A stretch of 5,517 nt of DNA. It comes from JBIIUJ01 sp044340025. GTDB taxonomy: Bacteria; Pseudomonadota; Alphaproteobacteria; Caulobacterales; Aquidulcibacteraceae. A model generated the notes under the pieces. The model worked only from the letters and a program-made list of their open reading frames with translations, searched no databases and had not been told where the DNA came from. Of the stretch, positions 1 through 5,517 are shown piece after piece (the first letter of the stretch is position 1; each line of letters opens with the position of its first letter). The stretch lies in the NCBI GenBank assembly GCA_044340025.1, contig JBIIUJ010000155.1, positions 1 to 5,517 of the forward strand. The letters are read 5' to 3'. The position numbers and the translations under genes were made by a program.

Positions 1-85
1 TCAGCGTCGTCTTGCCGTGGTCAACGTGACCAATCGTGCCAATGTTGCAGTGCGGCTTCGTCCGCTCAAACTTCGCTTTCGCCAT
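1..85 (-). CDS. tuf: Elongation factor Tu, N-terminal fragment (cut by window edge)
   Basis: EF-Tu is the GTPase that delivers aminoacyl-tRNA to the ribosomal A site in the cytoplasm. Only 28 complete codons from the ATG at 83-85 are present; the rest lies beyond the left edge. The peptide starts MAKAKFERTKPH and contains the P-loop GHVDHGKT at residues 19-26 (Lys-25), preceded by the typical NIGTIGH lead-in, which is diagnostic of EF-Tu. It is the last visible gene of the str operon, 33 nt after the fusA stop, with a GGAG Shine-Dalgarno 9 nt before the ATG. Transcription from the rpsL promoter is expected. Many alphaproteobacteria have two tuf copies, so tufA versus tufB cannot be assigned. 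Confidence 0.96.
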   Translation of the reverse strand, partial: MAKAKFERTKPHCNIGTIGHVDHGKTTL

Positions 86-118
86 CGGAACTCTCTCCGG
101 ATTACAGACAGGGGTGGA

Positions 119-2197
<2,079 letters not shown>

Positions 2198-2221
2198 GGG
2201 GGGCTCCGAATTCTGTCTGGA

Positions 2222-2692
2222 TTACCAGCGGTAGTGGGAGAAGGCGCGGTTGGCTTCGGCCATCTTGTGGGTGTCTTCGCGCTTCTTCACCGCTGTGCCG
2301 CGGTTTTGCGCCGCGTCCAGCAGCTCGCCGGCAAGACGTTCCTGCATGGTGCTCTCGTTGCGCCGACGGGCCGCGCCCACCAGCCAACGCAGCGCCAGCG
2401 CCTTGCGCCGCTCTGCGCGGACTTCGACGGGCACCTGATAGGTCGCCCCGCCCACGCGACGCGAGCGCACTTCGATGGCCGGCGACACATTGTCGAGCGC
2501 ATCATGGAACACGCCGAGAGCCTCACGCTTGGCCCGGCGCTCGGCCAGGTCGAACGCGCCATAGACGATTGATTCAGCAACCGACTTCTTGCCCTCATAC
2601 ATGAGGTAATTCATCAGTTTCGTGACGTCCTGATCCCCGAATTTCGGGTCGTTCAGAATTTCGCGCTTCTCCGCGCGGCGGCGACGGGACAT
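2222..2692 (-). CDS. rpsG: 30S ribosomal protein S7
   Basis: S7 is a primary binder of the 3' major domain of 16S rRNA. It organises the head of the 30S subunit and contacts E-site tRNA. The product has 156 residues, the usual bacterial length, and starts MSRRRRAEKREI. Typical S7 segments are present: DVTKLMNYLMYEGKKS near residues 22-37, the block GGATYQVPVEV near 81-91, and the C-terminal HKMAEANRAFSHYRW. The ATG at 2690-2692 has an AGGAG Shine-Dalgarno upstream, within the 18-nt gap after rpsL. The stop is TAA. In enterobacteria S7 autoregulates the operon through the rpsL-rpsG gap; here the gap is too short for that structure, so such control is not supported by this sequence. Confidence 0.99.
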   Translation of the reverse strand: MSRRRRAEKREILNDPKFGDQDVTKLMNYLMYEGKKSVAESIVYGAFDLAERRAKREALGVFHDALDNVSPAIEVRSRRVGGATYQVPVEVRAERRKALALRWLVGAARRRNESTMQERLAGELLDAAQNRGTAVKKREDTHKMAEANRAFSHYRW

Positions 2693-2710
2693 GCCTCGTG
2701 CTCCTAGATC

Positions 2711-3082
2711 TTACTTCGGACGCTTCGCGCCGTAGAGCGAACGGCGCTGCTTGCGGTTCTTCACTCCTTGCGTGTCGAGCACGCCGCGCAGGATGTGATA
2801 GCGGACGCCGGGAAGGTCCTTCACCCGGCCGCCGCGAATGAGCACCACGGAGTGCTCCTGAAGGTTGTGACCTTCGCCCGGGATGTAGCACAACGCCTCG
2901 ACCTGGCTGGTCAGGCGCACCTTCGCCACTTTCCGGAGCGCCGAGTTCGGCTTCTTCGGCGTGGTGGTGTAGACGCGGGTGCAAACACCCCGGCGCTGGG
3001 GGCAGCCCTTCAGGGCGGGCACCTTGTTGCGCACCCGGAGCGGCTTGCGCGGCTTGCGGATCAGCTGGTTGATCGTCGGCAT
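2711..3082 (-). CDS. rpsL: 30S ribosomal protein S12
   Basis: S12 sits at the 30S decoding centre and helps set translational accuracy. The product has 123 residues starting MPTINQLIRKP, matching the family length and N-terminus. A GTG four codons upstream (3092-3094) is in frame, but the AAGG Shine-Dalgarno lies inside that extension, 5 nt before the ATG at 3080-3082, so the ATG is preferred. The decoding loops are wild type: Lys-43 in TTTPKKPNSALRK, and Lys-88 and Pro-91 in GGRVKDLPG, the positions where streptomycin-resistance changes usually fall. Asp-89, the residue methylthiolated by RimO in Escherichia coli, is conserved. It is the first gene of the str operon, with a strong promoter about 170 nt upstream. 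The stop is TAA. Confidence 0.98.
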   Translation of the reverse strand: MPTINQLIRKPRKPLRVRNKVPALKGCPQRRGVCTRVYTTTPKKPNSALRKVAKVRLTSQVEALCYIPGEGHNLQEHSVVLIRGGRVKDLPGVRYHILRGVLDTQGVKNRKQRRSLYGAKRPK

Positions 3083-3158
3083 TCGAACCTTCACGGACTT
3101 GGGCGCACAAACACGCCGCTCAACACGGAGAGGCCAGCCTGATGCACAAACGGCAACG

Positions 3159-3176
3159 CCGACCCCCTTGGGTCGG
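3159..3176 (-). other. Short hairpin in the rpsL leader
   Basis: A perfect 7-bp stem (CCGACCC paired with GGGTCGG) encloses a 4-nt loop in the middle of the presumed 5' leader of the str operon mRNA, roughly 80 nt after the predicted transcription start and 77 nt before the rpsL ATG. No U-tract follows it on the minus strand, so it is not a terminator by itself. A smaller 5-bp stem (CTGGT/ACCAG, 3212-3229) lies nearer the promoter. The leader could be structured for regulation or mRNA stability, but in GC-rich DNA this may be chance. No known ribosomal-protein leader motif was recognised. Confidence 0.35.
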
Positions 3177-3260
3177 TCGCGGCGTCCGCTAGCGTCTCAC
3201 ACTGGCTGCGTCTGGTTACGCGGGACCAGCGGCCCCGGCGCGCCCTTCGGCGGAGCGCGG

Positions 3261-3289
3261 CCTATACGCGTGAGGGGGGATACGGTCAA
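3261..3289 (-). promoter_or_regulatory. Sigma70-type promoter of the str operon
   Basis: On the minus strand, a -35 element TTGACC (3284-3289) is separated by exactly 17 nt from a -10 element TATAGG (3261-3266). Both are close to the housekeeping sigma consensus and the spacer is optimal. Transcription would start near 3254 and run into rpsL, leaving a leader of about 170 nt. This suits a highly expressed translation operon and is the best promoter match in the window. The start site itself is inferred, not seen. Confidence 0.8.
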
Positions 3290-3316
3290 GGCGGGCGGGT
3301 GCGGAGCAGAGCCCTC

Positions 3317-3350
3317 GTTGCTGCCCCACATGGCCGCCTTGTGGCGCAAC
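3317..3350 (-). other. Imperfect hairpin between toxin gene and str promoter
   Basis: The 81-nt stretch between the toxin stop and the -35 box of the str promoter contains an imperfect inverted repeat: outer arms GTTGC/GCAAC, inner arms CACA/TGTG, and small bulges. There is no U-tract on either side, so it is not a convincing intrinsic terminator. It may help end or stabilise the toxin-antitoxin transcript, or mean nothing. The toxin mRNA could otherwise read through into the str operon. Confidence 0.2.
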
Positions 3351-3370
3351 GCTCGCCAGCAGAACTCGGC

Positions 3371-3643
3371 CTAACGCCGATAGACCTCGCGCCGGTGGCC
3401 AATGCGCACAATAGTGATGAGCACCACGCCATCCTCCAGATCGGCGATGATCCGCCAGTCGCCGACCCGATATTTCCAGAAATCACCCAGTTCGCTGCCC
3501 TTGAGCGGCTCGCCGATGTTGCGGGGATCCTCGAGCGGGGCGACCCGGTCGCGCAGAAAGGTCAGGATGCGCTGGGCTGTTTGCGGGTCGAGCTTGCGGA
3601 GCTGCTTGGCGGCGCTCTCGGCGAACTCAACGCGCCAGGCCAT
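3371..3643 (-). CDS. RelE/ParE-family toxin of a type II toxin-antitoxin module
   Basis: Probable small toxin of the RelE/ParE fold; RelE members cleave mRNA at the ribosome, while ParE members target gyrase. The sequence suggests the RelE side but does not prove it. The 90-residue product starts MAWRVEFAESAAKQL, the typical first strand and helix (8-18). It has a second helix (20-34) and a core LKGSELGDFWKYRVGDWRII (47-66). It ends VRIGHRREVY (79-88), the basic C-terminal strand ending in Tyr-88; Arg-59, Arg-64, Arg-80, Arg-84 and Tyr-88 are the kind of residues that act in RelE. The ATG at 3641-3643 is preferred over a GTG at 3647-3649 because a weak GAG Shine-Dalgarno lies 5 nt before it. 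It overlaps the antitoxin gene by 17 nt, which implies translational coupling. The stop is TAG. Confidence 0.86.
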   Translation of the reverse strand: MAWRVEFAESAAKQLRKLDPQTAQRILTFLRDRVAPLEDPRNIGEPLKGSELGDFWKYRVGDWRIIADLEDGVVLITIVRIGHRREVYRR

Positions 3644-3854
3644 AGTCACTCAGAAGATCGTCGATCGATACGCGCGCCTCTGCGCCGGCACGAATGCGCG
3701 CACGAACCTCGGCGGACGCATAAGCGTCCTCCAGATCGTCGATGTGTTCGACAATCGCCTGAACGGCATAGAACGTCTTGGATCGACCGGTCAGCGCTGA
3801 CAGCGCCGTCAGGCGGTCTTCTACGTCAGCGGGCAAGCGCAGCGACATTGGCAT
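3627..3854 (-). CDS. RelB-like ribbon-helix-helix antitoxin
   Basis: Probable antitoxin that neutralises the overlapping RelE-like toxin and represses the shared promoter. The 75-residue product has an N-terminal ribbon-helix-helix DNA-binding pattern: strand MSLRLP (3-8), helix about 9-21 (ADVEDRLTALSAL), turn TGRSK (22-26), and helix about 27-39. The rest is charged (DDLEDAYASAEVRARIRAG, then VSIDDLLSDYGL) and would be the toxin-wrapping tail. Two ATGs are possible, 3852-3854 and 3846-3848. The first is chosen because a weak GGA lies 6 nt upstream, but neither has a good ribosome site. Antitoxin-first order and overlapping genes are standard for relBE modules. The gene lies 105 nt beyond the ctrA stop on the same strand, separated from it by a terminator, so it needs its own promoter. 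The stop is TGA. Confidence 0.83.
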   Translation of the reverse strand: MPMSLRLPADVEDRLTALSALTGRSKTFYAVQAIVEHIDDLEDAYASAEVRARIRAGAEARVSIDDLLSDYGLAR

Positions 3855-3871
3855 AAGGGGTCCATAGCATG

Positions 3872-3885
3872 CGATACGTGTATCG
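3872..3885. promoter_or_regulatory. Inverted repeat, candidate toxin-antitoxin operator
   Basis: CGATAC-GT-GTATCG is a perfect 6-bp-arm inverted repeat 17 nt upstream of the antitoxin ATG. Ribbon-helix-helix antitoxins bind short palindromes over their own promoter, so this is the natural candidate operator. The matching promoter is weak by eye: TATGGA at 3861-3866 on the minus strand could be the -10, but no good -35 stands at the correct distance. Operator function is inference from position and symmetry. Confidence 0.45.
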
Positions 3886-3904
3886 AGAACCCGGCTTGGC
3901 CCGC

Positions 3905-3935
3905 AAACAACAACGCCCGCCGAAGGGGCGGGCGT
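3905..3935 (-). terminator. Rho-independent terminator of ctrA
   Basis: On the minus strand, 25 nt after the ctrA stop, a perfect 9-bp GC-rich stem (ACGCCCGCC / GGCGGGCGT) with a 5-nt loop is followed by TGTTGTTT, six T in eight positions. This is a classical intrinsic terminator for transcripts leaving ctrA. The other strand has no T-tract, so it acts in one direction. It insulates the toxin-antitoxin pair from ctrA transcription. Confidence 0.88.
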
Positions 3936-3959
3936 CGGATTGCGTGAAGATCGCAGCGC

Positions 3960-4655
3960 TCAGCCCGCCATCTTCTCCTCGACCGGATCGCGCAGCACAT
4001 AGCCGCGGCCCCAGACGGTTTCGATCAGGGTCTTGGGGGCGCCGGCGGCTTCGAGCTTCTTGCGCAGCTTGCAGATGAAGACGTCGATGATCTTCAGCTC
4101 CGGCTCGTCCATGCCGCCATAGAGGTGGTTCAGGAACATGTCCTTGGTGAGCGTCGTGCCCTTCCGGAGGGAAAGGAGCTCGAGCATCTGATATTCCTTG
4201 CCCGTCAGGTGCACGCGGGCCGTGCCCACTTCCACCGTCTTGGCGTCGAGGTTCACCAGAACCTCGCCGGTGCGGATCACCGACTGGGAGTGGCCCTTGG
4301 AGCGGCGCACGATCGCATTGATCCGCGCCACCAGCTCGTCACGGTTGAACGGCTTGGTGACATAATCATCCGCGCCATAACCAAGACCGCGCACCTTGGC
4401 GTCGATGTCGGAATTGCCCGAGAGGATAAGAACCGGCGTGTTCACGCGGCCCACGCGCAGCTTCTTCAGGACGTCATAGCCAGACATATCCGGCAACGTG
4501 AGGTCAAGAAGAATGATGTCGTAGTCATACAGCTTGCCGAGATCGACACCTTCCTCACCGAGGTCCGTGCAGAACACGTTGAAGCCTTCAGACTTCAGCA
4601 TCAGTTCTATCGACTGCGCTGTCGCTTCATCGTCTTCAATCAGAAGAACGCGCAT
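3960..4655 (-). CDS. ctrA: Cell-cycle response regulator CtrA
   Basis: CtrA is an OmpR-class response regulator that, when phosphorylated through the CckA-ChpT relay, controls cell-cycle, division and flagellar genes in alphaproteobacteria. The 231-residue product has the same length as Caulobacter CtrA as I recall it. The receiver domain (about 1-118) shows acidic Glu-7/Asp-8/Asp-9, phosphoacceptor Asp-51 in LLDLTLPDMSG, Ser-79 and Lys-101. The winged-helix domain (about 125-224) carries the near-invariant blocks VHLTGKEYQMLELLSLRKG (148-166) and MDEPELKIIDVFICKLRKKL (182-201), then ETVWGRGYVLRDP. The start is the ATG at 4653-4655 with GGAGG 7 nt upstream; an in-frame start 14 codons earlier (4695-4697) adds non-family residues and is rejected. 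The protein ends MAG, not the AA used for ClpXP recognition in Caulobacter. The stop is TGA. The gene is divergent from fliI, and its upstream region carries CtrA-like TTAA motifs, suggesting autoregulation. Confidence 0.98.
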   Translation of the reverse strand: MRVLLIEDDEATAQSIELMLKSEGFNVFCTDLGEEGVDLGKLYDYDIILLDLTLPDMSGYDVLKKLRVGRVNTPVLILSGNSDIDAKVRGLGYGADDYVTKPFNRDELVARINAIVRRSKGHSQSVIRTGEVLVNLDAKTVEVGTARVHLTGKEYQMLELLSLRKGTTLTKDMFLNHLYGGMDEPELKIIDVFICKLRKKLEAAGAPKTLIETVWGRGYVLRDPVEEKMAG

Positions 4656-4702
4656 TAAGCCCCCTCCGGTTGGCGCCCACCGCTCGCGCCGGGCCATAGT
4701 CA

Positions 4703-4710
4703 GGTTAACC
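4703..4710. promoter_or_regulatory. GGTTAACC palindrome, CtrA half-site type
   Basis: GGTTAACC is self-complementary and presents TTAACC, the stronger CtrA half-site, on both strands. No second TTAA lies at the consensus 7-nt gap on either side, so it is a half-site only. It sits 48 nt before the ctrA ATG, inside the presumed leader or proximal promoter. Binding is inferred. Confidence 0.4.
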
Positions 4711-4736
4711 TTCCTGAAAATGGCCTAAGCTGATTT

Positions 4737-4753
4737 GCTTAAGAAAGCTTAAG
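4737..4753. repeat. GCTTAAG direct repeat, CtrA-box-like
   Basis: GCTTAAG-AAA-GCTTAAG is a perfect 7-nt direct repeat with a 3-nt gap. It gives TTAA-N6-TTAA, one base shorter than the CtrA consensus TTAA-N7-TTAA, with a 10-bp period. CTTAAG is itself palindromic, so the motif reads the same on both strands. An upstream TAAGC (4726-4730) also forms an inverted repeat with GCTTA (4737-4741). Its place in the ctrA/fliI control region suggests regulator binding. Confidence 0.5.
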
Positions 4754-4785
4754 CGAAATCACACGAACCGAACACGCTGACGCAG

Positions 4786-4790
4786 GAATC
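4786..4790. promoter_or_regulatory. GANTC methylation site (GAATC)
   Basis: GAATC is the CcrM adenine-methyltransferase target GANTC. In Caulobacter the ctrA P1 promoter is tied to replication by the methylation state of such a site. This is the only GANTC in the divergent region, 131 nt upstream of the ctrA ATG. A single 4-base-defined site in 187 nt can occur by chance, so the role is inferred from context. Confidence 0.45.
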
Positions 4791-4802
4791 GCGCAAGGCG
4801 TG

Positions 4803-4818
4803 TTTACGGCAGGTTAAC
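4803..4818 (+). promoter_or_regulatory. CtrA box upstream of fliI
   Basis: TTTA-CGGCAGG-TTAAC matches the CtrA consensus TTAA-N7-TTAAC with one mismatch and the exact 7-nt gap. It ends 24 nt before the fliI ATG (15 nt before an alternative GTG). CtrA activates early flagellar genes in Caulobacter, so control of fliI is plausible. The box is closer to the start codon than a usual activator site that overlaps a -35, so it might instead repress, or act on an upstream ctrA promoter. Confidence 0.6.
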
Positions 4819-4842
4819 AGCGGGGGCGCAATCGTGGCGGAC

Positions 4843-5517
4843 ATGACATCAACGCCTCGGCTGGGCCCTCTGATCAATGCGCTGGAGGGTCTGGAGACGC
4901 GGCGCATGGAGGGCCGCGTGCGCTCCCTGCAAGGCCTGGTGATCGAGGCCGCCGGCCCACCCGAAGCGCTGGCGCTGGGCGCCCGCGGCATGATCGAGAC
5001 GGACCATGGCCCCGCCCAGGCGGAGATCGTTGGCTTTCGCGGCGAGCGGGCGCTTCTGATGGCCTATGACGCGATCGAAGGCGTGCGCCCCGGCGCACCA
5101 GTCGTGCTGGATGGGCGCGCCGCCAGCGTGCGGCCCAGCCGGGCCTGGCTCGGCCGGGTGGTGGATGCCTTCGGTCAGCCGGTGGATGGCGGACCAGCCT
5201 TGCCGCAGGGCGCGCACGCCCGTCTGGTGAAGGCCACCCCCCTTCCCGCCCATGCGCGCGGCCGCGTCGGCGCCCGGATGGAAACGGGGGTGCGCGCACT
5301 CGATGTATTCGCCGCCCTGTGCCGCGGCCAGCGCATGGGCATCTTCGCCGGGTCGGGCGTCGGCAAATCGGTGCTGCTGTCCATGCTCGCCAAGGGGGCC
5401 AGCGCGGACGTGATCGTGATCGGGCTGATCGGCGAGCGTGGACGCGAAGTGAAGGAGTTTCTGGAGGATACACTCGGTCCGGAAGGCCGCCAGCGGGCGG
5501 TGGTGATTGTGGCGACA
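4843..5517 (+). CDS. fliI: Flagellum-specific export ATPase FliI, N-terminal half (cut by window edge)
   Basis: FliI is the soluble hexameric ATPase that, with FliH and FliJ, energises and feeds flagellar type III export at the cytoplasmic membrane. The frame is open for 225 codons to the right edge. Residues 1-21 form a likely amphipathic FliH-binding helix (LINALEGLETRR), followed by the N-terminal beta-barrel starting near MEGRVRSLQGLVIEA. The F1-like catalytic domain shows FGQPVDG, Walker A AGSGVGKS (169-176, Lys-175), and GLIGERGREVKEF (194-206) with the expected catalytic Glu-198; the Lys-Glu spacing of 23 equals that in Salmonella FliI. GQRMGIFAGSGVGKSVLL favours FliI over other F1-like ATPases. 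The ATG at 4843 has no good Shine-Dalgarno; an in-frame GTG at 4834 has GGGGG 7 nt upstream and may be the true start (three extra residues). It is divergent from ctrA. Confidence 0.96.
   Translation, partial: MTSTPRLGPLINALEGLETRRMEGRVRSLQGLVIEAAGPPEALALGARGMIETDHGPAQAEIVGFRGERALLMAYDAIEGVRPGAPVVLDGRAASVRPSRAWLGRVVDAFGQPVDGGPALPQGAHARLVKATPLPAHARGRVGARMETGVRALDVFAALCRGQRMGIFAGSGVGKSVLLSMLAKGASADVIVIGLIGERGREVKEFLEDTLGPEGRQRAVVIVAT

Larger units (their letters stand above)
4656..4842. promoter_or_regulatory. Divergent ctrA/fliI control region
   Basis: These 187 nt separate two divergent genes and hold four TTAA tetramers (4705, 4739, 4749, 4814), plus a fifth overlapping the ctrA start at 4655. 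I found only one other TTAA in the rest of the window, at the fusA stop. It also contains one GANTC site. The middle is more AT-rich than the flanking genes. No textbook sigma70 promoter is visible in either direction, which fits activator-dependent promoters. A loose candidate for ctrA is TTAAGC (4747-4752), 16 nt, then GCTTAGGC (4723-4730) on the minus strand; I hold it weakly. Confidence 0.7.

Noticed and set aside
86..99. CGGA/TCCG mini-hairpin covering the tuf Shine-Dalgarno
   Set aside because: The stem has only 4 bp around a 6-nt loop, too weak to claim translational control.
3092..3094. GTG as a longer start for rpsL
   Set aside because: It would place the AAGG ribosome site inside the gene and add four residues not found in S12; the ATG at 3080-3082 gives the standard 123-residue protein.
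2768..3142. A 124-codon plus-strand open frame across rpsL and its leader
   Set aside because: It is antisense to the certain rpsL gene and has no recognisable motif.
4125..4658. A 177-codon plus-strand open frame antisense to ctrA
   Set aside because: It lies wholly inside ctrA, has no ribosome site or family resemblance, and is explained by the GC-rich codon bias of ctrA.
4695..4697. Upstream in-frame start giving a 245-residue CtrA
   Set aside because: The extra 14 residues are not part of the CtrA family, while the ATG at 4653-4655 has a GGAGG site at good spacing.
4721..4738. TGGC and TTGC resembling a sigma54 -24/-12 promoter toward fliI
   Set aside because: The gap between GG and GC is 13 nt instead of the required 10, so it does not fit.
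4849..5473. Several minus-strand open frames across the fliI region
   Set aside because: They are shadows of fliI: low-complexity Arg/Pro/Ala translations, opposite to a frame with clear Walker A and catalytic Glu motifs.

Overview
The window is GC-rich chromosomal DNA from an alphaproteobacterium, most likely a Caulobacterales relative (Caulobacter/Hyphomonas/Maricaulis type). The main evidence is a 231-residue response regulator that matches the Caulobacter cell-cycle master regulator CtrA nearly end to end. It lies head-to-head with the flagellar export ATPase gene fliI, and the sequence between them carries CtrA-type TTAA motifs and one GANTC (CcrM-type) methylation site. Genus cannot be fixed from the sequence alone.

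Layout. (1) Positions 1-3289, minus strand: the str operon in classical order rpsL-rpsG-fusA-tuf, with tuf cut by the left edge. The genes are 18, 24 and 33 nt apart, each has a plausible Shine-Dalgarno, and the three complete genes all end in TAA. One strong sigma70-type promoter (TTGACC-N17-TATAGG, 3261-3289) precedes rpsL and would give a leader of about 170 nt containing short hairpins. (2) Positions 3371-3854, minus strand: a small RelB/RelE-like type II toxin-antitoxin pair, antitoxin first and overlapping the toxin by 17 nt, with a perfect 6-bp-arm inverted repeat upstream that could be its operator. (3) Positions 3905-3935: a strong rho-independent terminator that ends the ctrA transcript. 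(4) Positions 3960-4655, minus strand: ctrA. (5) Positions 4656-4842: the ctrA/fliI divergent control region. (6) Positions 4843-5517, plus strand: the first 225 codons of fliI, cut by the right edge.

How it works together. The left part is core translation machinery (S12, S7, EF-G, EF-Tu). The right part joins the cell-cycle regulator CtrA to a flagellar gene of a class that CtrA controls in Caulobacter, through a shared control region. The toxin-antitoxin pair between them is the only accessory-looking element. I did not find a clearly new system. The observations most worth checking are the architecture of the ctrA/fliI control region (including a TTAA repeat with 10-bp rather than 11-bp period), the altered CtrA C-terminus, and the toxin-antitoxin pair placed between two core loci.
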